64,000 bases of DNA from Veillonella seminalis (GCF_003992065.1 NZ_RQUZ01000011.1:44659-108658), one strand, 5' to 3'. Positions 44,601 through 54,494 are shown, counted from the first letter of the stretch. Numbers and translations: made by a program. Notes: generated by a model not told the origin, from the sequence alone.

Positions 44601-45454
44601 TCCCAAGTCGCTTCATCCATATAGATGTTATACCCCATTAAAATCGGAATATCCCAATGACTAATATCTTCTTGAGTTGCTGCATTCAAACTGATTAGTG
44701 AAAATTTACAAGTATTAATTAATACTTCAAACGGTAAAGGTCCATCACAGAATAAAATCCGTAATGACTCTTTCAACGAAGGTGCTCCTATAAGCGGATT
44801 ACCGCCGTATTGCCCGAAAAAGATAATAGGGTTGTAACCGTATGTCTTAATTGTTTTTCGCAACAATTCAGGATAATACAACTCCTTCATAATCCATTCT
44901 TCACGATAGAAAAATACACCGATACTTGGACAATCAACCACGCCTTCAGCTTCCAAATACTCTTTATAGGTCGCGTACGTGACGCCATTTTCACCAAGGA
45001 TACCTTGCCATAGCACCGGTATCGGCTCCGGTACTTCAACAGCTTCACCGGCTAATGAAGCGGCATATAAAAACGAATTCTCAAAATTGGTAAGCCCACT
45101 CAACTGCTGATATTCTGACAATCGAATCATTTCAGCTTCACTCATACCGGCGCGCAATTTATCCATATCCTGTTCTTCATCGGCATACAACGCATAGCAA
45201 GGATGGTTCTGATATAACCAATTAGCCAAACGACGTAAAAACGGTGTATCTAATCCGGTCCCCATATGTTTCATAATAACAACATCTGATGTTTTAAGGC
45301 GTTGTTCCCATGATTCATTCCATTCCGGTTCTTGTTTTAAGTTATATAAGTCAATTTTAAAATGTTCTTTGGCCTCAATACGACCTTTAGCTTCAACTTC
45401 ACGAACATGGTGTATTTGCTTAGCCATATTAGTAATATATAAAATTTTTTTCAT
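41666..45454 (-). CDS. cobN: CobN-like chelatase large subunit
   Basis: 1262 residues, the normal length of CobN/BchH-type subunits, which hold the tetrapyrrole while an AAA motor drives metal insertion. Diagnostic blocks: AIILHNYPPKNSNIGSAAGL, FRYGDELLIPGFSNGNIWV, VMHVGTHGSLEWLPGKGTGL, VYPYWMTIVGEGIQAKRRSSA, WAGSNTRSHGQCLGQFMNLM and DPPGAYGAGVGQLIEQKNW. In aerobic cobalamin synthesis CobN inserts cobalt with CobS and CobT; here the partners are ChlI- and ChlD-like. CobN-like HmuS proteins of Bacteroidetes heme-uptake operons show that relatives may also work in uptake and metal removal. Direction and metal are unresolved. It starts 1 base after the ChlD-like gene. Confidence 0.93.
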   Translation of the reverse strand: MKKILYITNMAKQIHHVREVEAKGRIEAKEHFKIDLYNLKQEPEWNESWEQRLKTSDVVIMKHMGTGLDTPFLRRLANWLYQNHPCYALYADEEQDMDKLRAGMSEAEMIRLSEYQQLSGLTNFENSFLYAASLAGEAVEVPEPIPVLWQGILGENGVTYATYKEYLEAEGVVDCPSIGVFFYREEWIMKELYYPELLRKTIKTYGYNPIIFFGQYGGNPLIGAPSLKESLRILFCDGPLPFEVLINTCKFSLISLNAATQEDISHWDIPILMGYNIYMDEATWEANVQGLSPLDVNLSVSLPEFDGSLHGGVVAAQTNIDGKYIYWPVKERVESIVKRAVKYEKLRHLLPAERKVAIILHNYPPKNSNIGSAAGLDTPESVQRLLVAMKNEGYTIDSIPESGAELIESVLSHTTNDRSMLSEEQVEDAEGKLSVQQYKEFFDSLPDKSKVNMEEGWGPAPGEVFRYGDELLIPGFSNGNIWVTVQPPRGFGEDPGKLYHDPILAPTHHYEGFYYWLREIFKADVVMHVGTHGSLEWLPGKGTGLSSSCYPEMGIQDLPNVYPYWMTIVGEGIQAKRRSSACLIGHISPPMAEAGLYDEYEELENLLDEYGHFELESPESLTSLYEAIIEQAKLCHFWESIPEDKNTDKNSVLAILHEMLTDLKHMQMRTGLHILGNVPTGKNLQEFLLALMRVQNGTVPALPDTIAEGLGYDWNTLEQHSGQKIDALYIDEQINSNENQDYTFIGKRIIRNKDIVDQIWLVIRNIITHFAENDYTYTDSWQNLETVNTLWQLYNIEKDNKEKQDWLTAIGSILMEACHEYVPKLMQTEQEIGHTLKALAGRYIEPGPGGAATSGHADVLPSGRNFFGVDERMLPTKVAYELGATLADQVITDFIKEERHYPESIGIVLWAGSNTRSHGQCLGQFMNLMGVQPVWQGGGGRVIGVEAIPLSELKRPRIDVTGRISGLIRDMMPNVLKWLDKAVTLVAELDESEEDNFIKKHINEDVSWLVAEGENEKDAYQKARFRLFGDPPGAYGAGVGQLIEQKNWKSIDDLADVYVTWGGYCYGDGAKTNQDKRLFRRRLATMEVTIKNEDNREAHMLSSDDYNAYHGGLIAAVRSIRGEVPRSYVGDSSNREQVKTRNLKEEVNRLVRGETLNPKFIEGMQQHGYKGASDLANVVAHSFAWDATSAVIEDWVYEGYANKYALDKDMQEWMQSVNPWALARIAETLLEAIQRGLWQAPKDMEDQLKQLYLAMEGEIEGR

Positions 45455-45455
45455 T

Positions 45456-47366
45456 TTAGCGGCTTCCTTTCACCACTTGCAATACAGTATCAGCTGTTAT
45501 GGTATCAATCGAATAATAAGTTCCACGCATAGCCTGCATCAGTTCTTTCGCAATTCCAAGGCGGATAAAATCTTGCTCTGTATCTAATATCAAAATCCCC
45601 ACCGGTAAATCAATAAAAGCTTTCCCCCAAGCTAAAGCTTCGTTTACCGGATTATCGGTTTCACCATAGGTTGCCCGACCATCCGTAACAATAAGAACGT
45701 CTATTTTTTCGGTTGGTGAACGTCGTAAAACCTGCTCACAAGTTCTATAAGCCAATTCCAAAGCCCCTGCAAGCGGTGTTTTACCACCGGTAGGTAAATG
45801 TTCTAATAGACGTCTTGCCAACTCAATACTGCCGGTAAAAGGTAATACCAATTCCGCTTTCTCCTTGCGAAATACGATAAGACCTACTTTATCACGTTTC
45901 TCATAGGCATCCTGTAATAAACTGAAAATAGCACCTTTCACGGCCTCCATACGTTTGCGAGCCGCCATAGAACCACTGGCATCCACAACAAATAGATAAT
46001 GACCACCGACTTGTTTTTCACGCTCTTTACGTCGATAATCCGGTGCCTTGATTTGAATGGCTAACGAACTGTTATTTTGTAACTCCGAATGCCGTATTTT
46101 TTGATACGGTGCAGCCGCTCGTATAGTCGCATCCAAAGCTAAATCTTTTAACGGTTCCGGATATTGGATAGCTCTTACATAATGACCGCCGCAATCTCCG
46201 GCTTTAGTACGTAAGCGCTTGCCTGAACCTTTTCGTGCCTTACGATCCATGGTTTTATCAGCATCTAAACGCAAACCCATTAAGTTTTGATTCATGGCCG
46301 CTATTAATTCCGGCCATATATTATTTACACCATCGTTTTCAAGGCTATCATCCTGATTGTCCAAATCAGTTTGACTTTCGTTCTCAGAGGATTCATTTAA
46401 ACTATCTAAATCGTCACTAAAATCAGACTGTGACTGATTATCTTGGCTAACATCATTTTCATTGTCACCCTCTAATTCAGTATTCTGAATATCTTCGTTA
46501 TCGTTATTTTGCTCCGGTTCTTGCGAATTATTATCCGGATTATTTTCCTCCTCACTGACCGTACCATTATCATGATTATTTTCTGATTGATTATTATCTC
46601 TATCGAGTGACTGATTTTGACTATTTCCCACTTCAGTTTGTTGCCGCATACGATGAGGCAATACATATAAAGTAGCTTCCTCTACGTGTTTCGGTAAAAT
46701 ATATGACTTTTGATCTAGCCCAGCCAATGCCGCTGCCGCAACCGCCAGTAAAAATTCATTTGTATTACCTACTGCGCCGGATTTTACTATAAAACTGATA
46801 CAAAGTTGCAATATCGCCTCAGACGGCTCTATATTTGTTACCAATGCTTCAGCTCTTCTAAGATCCGTTATCGAAATTATGGGTTCGATAAGTTCTGAAG
46901 TCAAAACTTCTCGCAATACAGCCAAACGATTTGTTTCATCCGGGTTTTCCATGGATATATGTAAGTCAATATTTTCCCACTCAGATACAGCCAAACTACC
47001 TTCTGCCGTATTGACAGTACCGATTAAAGTTCCCCCCACATCTCTAACGCGTTGCAGTAAAAAGTGGCGTAAAGATTCTCGTAACAGATGAAAATCATCA
47101 ACAAAAAACACCTTTACAGCCTGATTAAATAAACCATTGCCGCCTACATAATGACCGGCTTGAAGGGTTCTCTCCAAATCAATATGATCTGTCAATGCCT
47201 CGGCCTGAATATGTACCGGAATAGTACGATACGAAATTTGCCATTGCTGTAATAATTCACGGACACGATAACTCTTTCCTACACCGGTCGGACCGGAAAT
47301 TATAATGCTATTTATTTTTGGTTGTATAAGAGCCATTGCTAAAGCTCGCTCTACATTCGCAATCAT
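45456..47366 (-). CDS. ChlD/BchD-like chelatase subunit (AAA plus von Willebrand A)
   Basis: 636 residues. The N-terminal AAA domain has Walker A GPTGVGKS (residues 25-32). A linker of about 100 residues, very rich in Asn, Asp, Glu, Gln and Ser, follows. The C-terminal von Willebrand A domain has the MIDAS motif DASGS and the distal VLIVTDGRATYG. In Mg- and Co-chelatases the D subunit joins the I ring to the large subunit. RBS AAAGGTGG precedes ATG 47366. It sits between the ChlI-like and cobN genes in a tight cluster. Confidence 0.9.
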   Translation of the reverse strand: MIANVERALAMALIQPKINSIIISGPTGVGKSYRVRELLQQWQISYRTIPVHIQAEALTDHIDLERTLQAGHYVGGNGLFNQAVKVFFVDDFHLLRESLRHFLLQRVRDVGGTLIGTVNTAEGSLAVSEWENIDLHISMENPDETNRLAVLREVLTSELIEPIISITDLRRAEALVTNIEPSEAILQLCISFIVKSGAVGNTNEFLLAVAAAALAGLDQKSYILPKHVEEATLYVLPHRMRQQTEVGNSQNQSLDRDNNQSENNHDNGTVSEEENNPDNNSQEPEQNNDNEDIQNTELEGDNENDVSQDNQSQSDFSDDLDSLNESSENESQTDLDNQDDSLENDGVNNIWPELIAAMNQNLMGLRLDADKTMDRKARKGSGKRLRTKAGDCGGHYVRAIQYPEPLKDLALDATIRAAAPYQKIRHSELQNNSSLAIQIKAPDYRRKEREKQVGGHYLFVVDASGSMAARKRMEAVKGAIFSLLQDAYEKRDKVGLIVFRKEKAELVLPFTGSIELARRLLEHLPTGGKTPLAGALELAYRTCEQVLRRSPTEKIDVLIVTDGRATYGETDNPVNEALAWGKAFIDLPVGILILDTEQDFIRLGIAKELMQAMRGTYYSIDTITADTVLQVVKGSR

Positions 47367-47413
47367 ATGTCCACCTTTATGCGGTTAAACCGATATTTTT
47401 TACGAATAAAAAA

Positions 47414-48385
47414 TTATTCATCCGCCTCTAAAATATCGGCAACACTATTCCAGTCAAACCCTTGTTCCTCAAACGGGCGGCGGCGCATACGATGTGGCAA
47501 TACCAATTGTGCCGCCTCTTTTAAATCATCATTAATAATCTCGGTTCGTTCATTATACGCAGCCAACGCTTTTGCAGTATGTAGCATCGTAATATCCGGC
47601 CGATGGCCGTCAACATTAAGACGAATCGACAAAGCTGCAATCTTCCGCAAAACAGCGTCGGTAACGTTAACTTGTGGCAATAGAGCACGAGCCTTAACAA
47701 CACTTTCAGCCAATTCCCGCTCACTGTCTTTATACACTGCCTCAAAAGCGGCTTTATCACTTTCAAAAGCCAAACGACGCTTTACAACTTCCATACGCGA
47801 TTCGGGTTCGCGTTCACCTTTTACATCTACCGATAGGCCAAAACGGTCTAATAACTGTGGGCGAATATCCCCTTCTTCCGGATTCATAGTACCTACCAAT
47901 ATAAATTTAGCCGGATGTGAGTAGCTGATACCTTCTCGTTCAACTGTATTAATCCCCATAGCCGCTGCGTCTAAAAGAACATCCACCACATGATCGTCCA
48001 ACAAATTTATCTCATCTACATATAAAATATTATTGTTAGCTTTTGCCAATATACCGGGCTCAAACTTTTTCTTGCCTTCAGTAAGAGCGTATTCCAAATC
48101 AATCGTTCCGACTACACGGTCTTCAGTAGCATTAATCGGTAACTCCACAACCTGCATTGACGCTGAGCCATCAATTTCCAAGGGCGGTAAAATAGCCGCC
48201 AACGCTCTTACCGCCGTTGACTTGGCCGTTCCTTTTTCCCCTTTTATCAAAACACCGCCAATAGCCGGCTCGATAGCATTTAAAATTAAAGAACGCTTCA
48301 TATCCTCCTGACCTACAATTGCCGAAAACGGATATAATATTTGTTTAAATTGTGTTCCTTGCTCTATTTCATTAATTTCGCTCAT
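47414..48385 (-). CDS. ChlI/BchI-like AAA ATPase chelatase subunit
   Basis: 323-residue AAA motor. [19 protein letters not shown] opens the domain; Walker A is GEKGTAKST (residues 49-57), Walker [16 protein letters not shown], then [37 protein letters not shown] with sensor and arginine-finger residues. It should form the hexameric ring that drives CobN. It follows the ABC ATPase gene by 14 bases. Confidence 0.93.
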   Translation of the reverse strand: MSEINEIEQGTQFKQILYPFSAIVGQEDMKRSLILNAIEPAIGGVLIKGEKGTAKSTAVRALAAILPPLEIDGSASMQVVELPINATEDRVVGTIDLEYALTEGKKKFEPGILAKANNNILYVDEINLLDDHVVDVLLDAAAMGINTVEREGISYSHPAKFILVGTMNPEEGDIRPQLLDRFGLSVDVKGEREPESRMEVVKRRLAFESDKAAFEAVYKDSERELAESVVKARALLPQVNVTDAVLRKIAALSIRLNVDGHRPDITMLHTAKALAAYNERTEIINDDLKEAAQLVLPHRMRRRPFEEQGFDWNSVADILEADE

Positions 48386-48399
48386 GTTGCTGACTCCTA

Positions 48400-49245
48400 C
48401 TATCCATTTAACTCTACCGTCATATCAGGTGGTAAGGTATTCCCGCGACGATACGGTTCGATATCAGTTGCATCATTCGGGAATACAAAAATACGTTGCT
48501 GTGTAAAATATGGATCTTCATACACGGCGGCCGACAAATGAAACGCCTTTTTTAAATTTTTAGCCGTCAATACTTCTTTAGGCAAACCATCCGCTACTAA
48601 GTAGCCGTCTGAAATCAATAAAAGCCGTGTACAAAACTTAGCCGCCAACTCTAAATCATGGACTACGATAAAAATAGTTTTACCCGATTCACAATGTTGT
48701 CGTCCCTGTCTAAAAATTTCATCGGCATATACCAAGTCTAAAGCTGCCGTCGGTTCATCAAGAAGTAATAATTCTGTTTCTTGAGCTAATGCTTTGGCCA
48801 AGAAAACACGTTGCCGTTCACCACCACTCAATTCATTAACGGCTCGATCTCGTAAATGCCAAATCCCCACATTCTTCATAACAGTCTCAACAACATTTTC
48901 GTCATTGGCAGATTCATTTTGCCACCATTTTAAATATGGATAGCGTGCCGTCATAACGATTTCTCTAGCTGTATAACCAAAGTTTAAATTTACACTTTGT
49001 TGCATACAAGCAACTTGTCGAGCAATCTCTTTATCACTCCGTTGTGCTATAGAGTCACCGTTTAATATAACAGCTCCTTCCGTAAAAGGATATAAACCTC
49101 GTAATGCCTTTAAAAAAGTAGTTTTACCTGAACCATTAGGTCCAATAATACCTATAAACTCGCCACGTTTAGCCTGTAAAGAGATATCATGTAAAATCTG
49201 TTGATTACTCAAGGATACACTTAGATGTTCTACACTTAATTCCAT
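48400..49245 (-). CDS. ABC importer ATP-binding protein (BtuD/FecE/HmuV type)
   Basis: 281 residues. Walker A GPNGSGKT (35-42), Q-loop VACMQQSV, signature [15 protein letters not shown], Walker [13 protein letters not shown] and the switch His in VVHDLELA. It energises the FecCD-type permease encoded immediately upstream. The last 45 residues (from about [16 protein letters not shown]) form the usual C-terminal extension of siderophore/cobalamin/heme ATPases. Probably corrinoid or tetrapyrrole import. Confidence 0.93.
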   Translation of the reverse strand: MELSVEHLSVSLSNQQILHDISLQAKRGEFIGIIGPNGSGKTTFLKALRGLYPFTEGAVILNGDSIAQRSDKEIARQVACMQQSVNLNFGYTAREIVMTARYPYLKWWQNESANDENVVETVMKNVGIWHLRDRAVNELSGGERQRVFLAKALAQETELLLLDEPTAALDLVYADEIFRQGRQHCESGKTIFIVVHDLELAAKFCTRLLLISDGYLVADGLPKEVLTAKNLKKAFHLSAAVYEDPYFTQQRIFVFPNDATDIEPYRRGNTLPPDMTVELNG

Positions 49246-50283
49246 TTAAATGCCTCCTTTTTGACGAACACGACGTAATAGATATAAGAAGTACGGAGCC
49301 CCTAATAAAGCCGTCATAATACCCACGCGAATTTCACTCGGCGACGCCAACACACGCCCCAATGTATCACAAAATACAAGAAAAAGTGCTCCTGCTAAGG
49401 CTGAAACCGGCAATAATATGCGGTGGTCAGGCCCCACCAAAATTCGAACGATGTGAGGAATAATAAGCCCCACAAAACCGATAGCACCACTTACACAAAC
49501 AGCTGTCGCTGTAATAAATGACGCTAAAAATAAGAAAATCAATCGGTATAACATAACCGGAACGCCTAAAGCCTTTGCTTCCGTATCACCTAATACCAAC
49601 ACGTTTAATTGGCGCCCAAAAGTAATTAGAATAGTTGTCCCAATGAGGAATGGTCCAATAGCAAGAAAAACATGCTCCCAACGTCTAAAATCGAGCCCGC
49701 CTACCATCCAGAATAAAAATTCTCGCAAACGATATTCATTCATCAGCGTCAAAATACCGGAGGTAAAAGCACCAAGCAACATACTGATAGCAACCCCAGC
49801 CAATAATAAAGTAGCCGTTTCCACACGACCACCACGCATGGTTAATAAAATCGTAATACTAACGGCCGCAAATGCGCCAATAAAGGCAAACATCGGCATA
49901 TAAAACATACCAAGCGAAGTAAGTCCTAAGGAAATAGCAATAACAGCACCTAACGATGCACCCGCCGAAACCCCCATAATGCCCGGATCGGCTAATGGAT
50001 TGGAAAAAATTCCCTGCATAACGGCACCGGCCAATGCTAACGAGGCACCAACCATGAGCCCCACTAAAATACGCGGCATACGAATATACCATAATACCGC
50101 TTCCTGCTCCGGTTCCAATGGAGCAGTTACCGTGACCGGTATACCCAAACCTTGCCAAATACTCTGCAAACCGCCAAGAACCGGCACCTTAATAGTTCCC
50201 AAATGAAGGGCTATTATAATTATCCCTATCAGAAGGGCCGTCATTGTTATAACGCTGATAACTTGTTTCTTTTTTCTGTCCAT
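49246..50283 (-). CDS. ABC importer permease (BtuC/FecCD family)
   Basis: 345 residues with about ten membrane helices. The family blocks EAVLWYIRMPRILVGLMVGASLALAGAVMQ and PGIMGVSAGASLGAVIAI, then GAIGFVGLIIPHIVRILVGPDHR (ATPase-coupling loop), are clear. I start at ATG 50283 with GGTGA about 5 bases upstream; TTG 50295 and GTG 50292 are in-frame alternatives. It abuts the ATPase gene with no gap and follows the binding-protein gene by 42 bases. Confidence 0.93.
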   Translation of the reverse strand: MDRKKKQVISVITMTALLIGIIIIALHLGTIKVPVLGGLQSIWQGLGIPVTVTAPLEPEQEAVLWYIRMPRILVGLMVGASLALAGAVMQGIFSNPLADPGIMGVSAGASLGAVIAISLGLTSLGMFYMPMFAFIGAFAAVSITILLTMRGGRVETATLLLAGVAISMLLGAFTSGILTLMNEYRLREFLFWMVGGLDFRRWEHVFLAIGPFLIGTTILITFGRQLNVLVLGDTEAKALGVPVMLYRLIFLFLASFITATAVCVSGAIGFVGLIIPHIVRILVGPDHRILLPVSALAGALFLVFCDTLGRVLASPSEIRVGIMTALLGAPYFLYLLRRVRQKGGI

Positions 50284-50325
50284 ACCTCTCACCAAACGAA
50301 TTATTTAAATTACATCTCTTAACAA

Positions 50326-51312
50326 CTAAAAATTTTTGGGAATCGAATCCGATTGAATATACTCAGGGTAAACAATTTTTGCAATTTCTATCATTGCTTC
50401 ACCGATATGCTGATTACTCGTATACAAATACGCTGCTCGAACCGGCATTACATGATTATTCCGCATAGCTTTCATCGACTGAAAAGCAGGCGTATGTAAG
50501 AACCGCTCTTCCAAACCTTTATCCATAGTTTGATAGGCCGGAATCAATAAATAATCGGGATTCATATCAATAACTCGCTCATCGGTAAATGATATTCGCG
50601 GTGGATAACCTCGATAAGAAGGAGCATTATAAATACCCATATAGCGACTCATATCATCGAAGAAACTTCCCGTTCCGGTATATCCGTCCATGGATGAAAC
50701 AAAAAGTACACTCCGTCGTTTATCCTCAGGTATTTTATTTACTTGATTCTGTAGCCAATCAATCTCAGTTCTAATTTTACGACTGTAATAAGCCCCTTTC
50801 TCAGGCTCTCCCACAAGATATGCCATTGTTTCTATATTTTTAATAGTACTTTCTACCGTTTTTCCGGAATCGACGACTACAGTGGGAATCCCCATTCCGC
50901 GTAAGCCGTCAATTACATCTTTAGATGTATATTCCGGTGCCAATACCAAATCCGGTTTTAGCTTTACAATCTTTTCAAAAGGATAACTATACAACTGTGT
51001 TTTTACTTGCTTAGCCTTTTCCCATTCCATAGAATACCCTTCATATTTTACCAGCGAGCTGATAGCAGCTATTCGGGACGTATCAATAAGACCTAATAAA
51101 ACTGTATCATAAGCCGATGTCAGCGTTACAATACGCTTTGGATAATCAGGAATTTTTACAATTACACCATCAGCACTTTCAACCGTTTTGGTATATTTCT
51201 CGGATGTAGAATCTATAACCGGATGAACGCTACACCCGGATAAGCTGATTAAGCATAGTATGGCAAGTAAACCGGCAATAATTATCTTTCGATATATTTT
51301 CCAAAAAGCCAT
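50326..51312 (-). CDS. Periplasmic-binding lipoprotein (BtuF-like) of the importer
   Basis: 328-residue class III binding protein. Lipobox LSGC gives a lipid-anchored Cys27. VKIPDYPKRIVTLTSAYDTVLLGLID and KLKPDLVLAPEYTSKDVIDGL mark the two lobes. Unlike the second binding protein at 40730-41662 it lies directly before the permease and ATPase genes, forming a BtuFCD-type set. Substrate inferred as corrinoid or related tetrapyrrole from the riboswitch and neighbours. Confidence 0.9.
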   Translation of the reverse strand: MAFWKIYRKIIIAGLLAILCLISLSGCSVHPVIDSTSEKYTKTVESADGVIVKIPDYPKRIVTLTSAYDTVLLGLIDTSRIAAISSLVKYEGYSMEWEKAKQVKTQLYSYPFEKIVKLKPDLVLAPEYTSKDVIDGLRGMGIPTVVVDSGKTVESTIKNIETMAYLVGEPEKGAYYSRKIRTEIDWLQNQVNKIPEDKRRSVLFVSSMDGYTGTGSFFDDMSRYMGIYNAPSYRGYPPRISFTDERVIDMNPDYLLIPAYQTMDKGLEERFLHTPAFQSMKAMRNNHVMPVRAAYLYTSNQHIGEAMIEIAKIVYPEYIQSDSIPKNF

Positions 51313-51316
51313 AAAA

Positions 51317-52402
51317 TTATGCCCTCATCGTATGTTTATTTTGATAATATTTAATAAAGATTTTTTTCATAGTACATTCTAAAGGATTTATAGTCTGACC
51401 TGCTCGTACCCGACTATAACAGGCACCACCACAGTAATTAATAAAATTACACTGCGTACACATATCAACAACCGGCTCTAAATGAGTCAATAACACACTT
51501 TCCTTTTGACTATCTCCCCCGGTAGTAACATGGCCAAGACAATATTCTTCTCGCCCTGCCAAAGAAGCACAAGCATACATCATACCATCCGGACTTACAT
51601 ACATACCGGCCTTATGAAGTGCATAGCAATGTGAAAAAGGAGTATATCCCTTTTGTAATTTATTAACTTTATCAATTTGAGCTATTATAAGTGAACGATG
51701 CGTTATATTTTGCCAATATTCCAGCCGATTTAACATTTTATGAACACCGGCCTCCAATATTTGTTCGGTAATAAGTGGTTCTTCTTTTCCCCGACCTTGC
51801 GGACGCACCAGATTAAATCCGACTTGCCGCACATTTCCCAAATAATAGGCCAAATCTATAACCTTGTCCAATTTATCCACAGTAACTGCATTAACTACTG
51901 TCGTAATACCTATTTCAATACCGGCACTACTTAAAAGTTGAATACTTTTAATTGTATCCATTGTTGAATCACCAAAATCCATATAGGGTCTGTTCACAGC
52001 ATTGCTATCGGCAAAACCATCCAAGCTAACCCCTATAGCAATTTGATGTTTCTTTATAAATTCTATTTTTCGGTCATCTAACAGCGTCGCATTCGTCTGT
52101 ATCTGCAATTTTGCCTTGATTTTATGACGTTCTAACCATTCAACACATTTAACTAGCAACTCCCACGCCAATAAAGGTTCACCGCCGGTAAATTGAATGG
52201 TAGGCGTACCCGAATACTCAGTTATATACTGCAATGCTTGCTTTGCTGTATTCCACGTCATAGGCTGTTGAGTCTGATTGGCTGCATAGCAATAGGAACA
52301 CTTCAAATTACATTGGCCTGTTAAAGCCAAAATCAGTAACTGAACTGATTTAGACTGTATTGTATTATCCGCATTACAATTCATGCATGCCATATAGCTC
52401 AT
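51317..52402 (-). CDS. Radical SAM protein with SPASM-type C terminus
   Basis: 361 residues. The radical SAM cluster motif is CNLKCSYC (Cys31, Cys35, Cys38), with TGGEPLL near residue 72 as the SAM-binding GGE. The C-terminal cysteine set CTQCNFINYCGGACYS ... PLEC is SPASM-like and would hold extra Fe-S clusters. An unusual N-terminal CMNC precedes the core. SPASM proteins usually modify peptides or activate other enzymes; no precursor peptide is apparent nearby, so its target may be another protein of the locus or a tetrapyrrole. It lies 4 bases before the binding-protein gene. Confidence 0.88.
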   Translation of the reverse strand: MSYMACMNCNADNTIQSKSVQLLILALTGQCNLKCSYCYAANQTQQPMTWNTAKQALQYITEYSGTPTIQFTGGEPLLAWELLVKCVEWLERHKIKAKLQIQTNATLLDDRKIEFIKKHQIAIGVSLDGFADSNAVNRPYMDFGDSTMDTIKSIQLLSSAGIEIGITTVVNAVTVDKLDKVIDLAYYLGNVRQVGFNLVRPQGRGKEEPLITEQILEAGVHKMLNRLEYWQNITHRSLIIAQIDKVNKLQKGYTPFSHCYALHKAGMYVSPDGMMYACASLAGREEYCLGHVTTGGDSQKESVLLTHLEPVVDMCTQCNFINYCGGACYSRVRAGQTINPLECTMKKIFIKYYQNKHTMRA

Positions 52403-52517
52403 TACCTTTACCTACTAAATTCAAAATACCGACGGTGATTATCAGTTTGCTTAATTTTTAAATACTAAATATCAAGAAGCAAATTAAAAATAAAATTCAC
52501 TCCTTTATAATCTGCCA

Positions 52518-54494
52518 CTAGAATGTGTGTGCATAACTAACAGTGTAGTTAAATGGATTATCCCAATATTCCCAATCGCCATTAGTAATTACATTATGTC
52601 TGTCTAAAATATTATTAAGATTAATTTGTACGGAATCATTTTCGCCGAAGGCATAGGAAACATATGCATTCAAATTAATTAAATCCGGATTAGTTCCCCC
52701 ATCACGGTTTTGCAAACGTTTAGTTAACCAATTTAACGCAATACCGGCATCCAATTTATTGTCAGTATAATTTACTCCCGCATTAAATTGAAGTTTTGGA
52801 TACGCCTGATTCCAAGTTGATACGCCAATATCCCGTTTTTTAGGATTAGAATACGTTGTCCCCAAAGACAATGTTACTTTATCTGTCAATAAGCGTTTGT
52901 AATCTAATTCAATACCGACATTTTGGAATTTACCGCCATTAATTCGAACGGTATTCTTACCGGTTTCAGGATCCGGAGCCCAATCAAAGAAGTTTTTAAA
53001 GTCCATGTAGAATAAAGCCACTTTCCAGGAGTCTTTTTCAGTTACATGTTTATAACCAACTTCATAGTTCCAGCCTTCTTCCGGTTTTAAATTCGGACCG
53101 CTAATCGCCTGATAACCGCCATTTACATATTTAAAAGTATCCGATAAGTTTGGCATCGTAAAGGCTTTACCAACATTCGAATAAATGGATGACTGTTCAT
53201 CCAATTTATACAGCATCTGCCATTGTGGCATAAATACATTCTGGTCATTTACCGGATCGGAGATTTTTTGGAAACGAGCGCCTAAAATTGTCGTCAATTT
53301 AGGATTAATTTCATACGAATAGCTACCATACAATGCCATATTATTACGACCAGCTCTTACATTGGATGTAGCCGCTGCTGTGCCTTTATAGGTATCTCGG
53401 CTTACCAATAAACCACCAATGAAAGAATCTTTATTATCTCGTAAACTCCATTCATGTTGAACATCAATACCATATTTACGAGCTAAATAATTACTGGCAT
53501 TTTCACTCCACTTATTAGTAGCCAAGTTTTTACTTTCACCATACAAATCACGATCGGTGTAAAAAGCTACGGCTTTAGTATTATCATAGTCATAAGTCAA
53601 TGAAAAATTATTCTTTTTATCGTCATAATGATAACGCTTACTTTCTGATGCCTCTGTCGCTTTTGCTTTAGTTAACGTTCCCGGTACTACAATTTGACCA
53701 TAAGTGGAGTTGGATTCACTACGCATATAACTTAAATCCAAACGTTCACTTAACTTAGCATTTAAGGCAATATTAAATAAATCACCTTTACCGCGTTCAT
53801 TATAATATTCATATTTACGCTTGCCGTCTAAATCCTTACGATTCGGACTCGTTCTATCAATAGCACCGAAAAACTCTTTACCTACAGCGATATTAAAATC
53901 TTTATTGCCGGCAGAAACCAAATACTGTTTATAGCCTAAATTGCCTAACCCAACTTTGGCTTTTACATATTCTTTTTCCGGCGTCGAGGTAATAATGTTA
54001 ATAACCCCGCCTAGTGCTTCAGCACCATATAACGTAGAAGACGCGCCTTTTACAATTTCAATTCTTTCGACATTTTCCGGTAATATACCACTTAAGCTAT
54101 TTTTACCATTCAAATTAATAGGAGCGCCATTAATCAAAATAAGAGCACCACGTTCTAAACCACGAATATTTACACGGCTATCCATGGAACCGTAATCAAG
54201 ACCGCCAGCCCCATAGGAAAAATTCGTAATCCCCGTTGTAAACGATATAGCGTCAAATACAGTCTTAGCACCTGTATTTTTAATATCTTCTTTAGTTAAT
54301 ACAGCTGTTGCCGCCGGAGTTTCCAAATCTCTCGTTTCTGTACGTTGAGCTGTAACTACAATCGGATCTAATGTATATGAATCCGAGGTCTCTTCAGCCG
54401 CTAAAGCAATTCCCGTATACAAACAATTTGACACAACACTTAACAAAACCAGCTTTTTTAACACAGATTTGTTCAACACACTCTTTTTTGTCAT
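52518..54494 (-). CDS. TonB-dependent outer-membrane receptor
   Basis: 658-residue receptor. Signal peptide (to about residue 33), TonB box DPIVVTAQRTET, plug (SRVNIRGLERGALILINGAPINLNG is split by the usual turns; VERIEIVKGASSTLYGAEALGGVINIIT) and a barrel ending in Phe (FNYTVSYAHTF). It is the first substrate receptor of the riboswitch-headed unit, 103 bases after tonB and 115 before the radical SAM gene. Substrate inferred as corrinoid or related tetrapyrrole. Confidence 0.92.
   Translation of the reverse strand: MTKKSVLNKSVLKKLVLLSVVSNCLYTGIALAAEETSDSYTLDPIVVTAQRTETRDLETPAATAVLTKEDIKNTGAKTVFDAISFTTGITNFSYGAGGLDYGSMDSRVNIRGLERGALILINGAPINLNGKNSLSGILPENVERIEIVKGASSTLYGAEALGGVINIITSTPEKEYVKAKVGLGNLGYKQYLVSAGNKDFNIAVGKEFFGAIDRTSPNRKDLDGKRKYEYYNERGKGDLFNIALNAKLSERLDLSYMRSESNSTYGQIVVPGTLTKAKATEASESKRYHYDDKKNNFSLTYDYDNTKAVAFYTDRDLYGESKNLATNKWSENASNYLARKYGIDVQHEWSLRDNKDSFIGGLLVSRDTYKGTAAATSNVRAGRNNMALYGSYSYEINPKLTTILGARFQKISDPVNDQNVFMPQWQMLYKLDEQSSIYSNVGKAFTMPNLSDTFKYVNGGYQAISGPNLKPEEGWNYEVGYKHVTEKDSWKVALFYMDFKNFFDWAPDPETGKNTVRINGGKFQNVGIELDYKRLLTDKVTLSLGTTYSNPKKRDIGVSTWNQAYPKLQFNAGVNYTDNKLDAGIALNWLTKRLQNRDGGTNPDLINLNAYVSYAFGENDSVQINLNNILDRHNVITNGDWEYWDNPFNYTVSYAHTF

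Noticed and set aside
49859..50158. Open frames overlapping larger genes, such as this one within the permease gene
   Set aside because: They run in other frames of clear, well-conserved genes, lack ribosome binding sites and show no family pattern.
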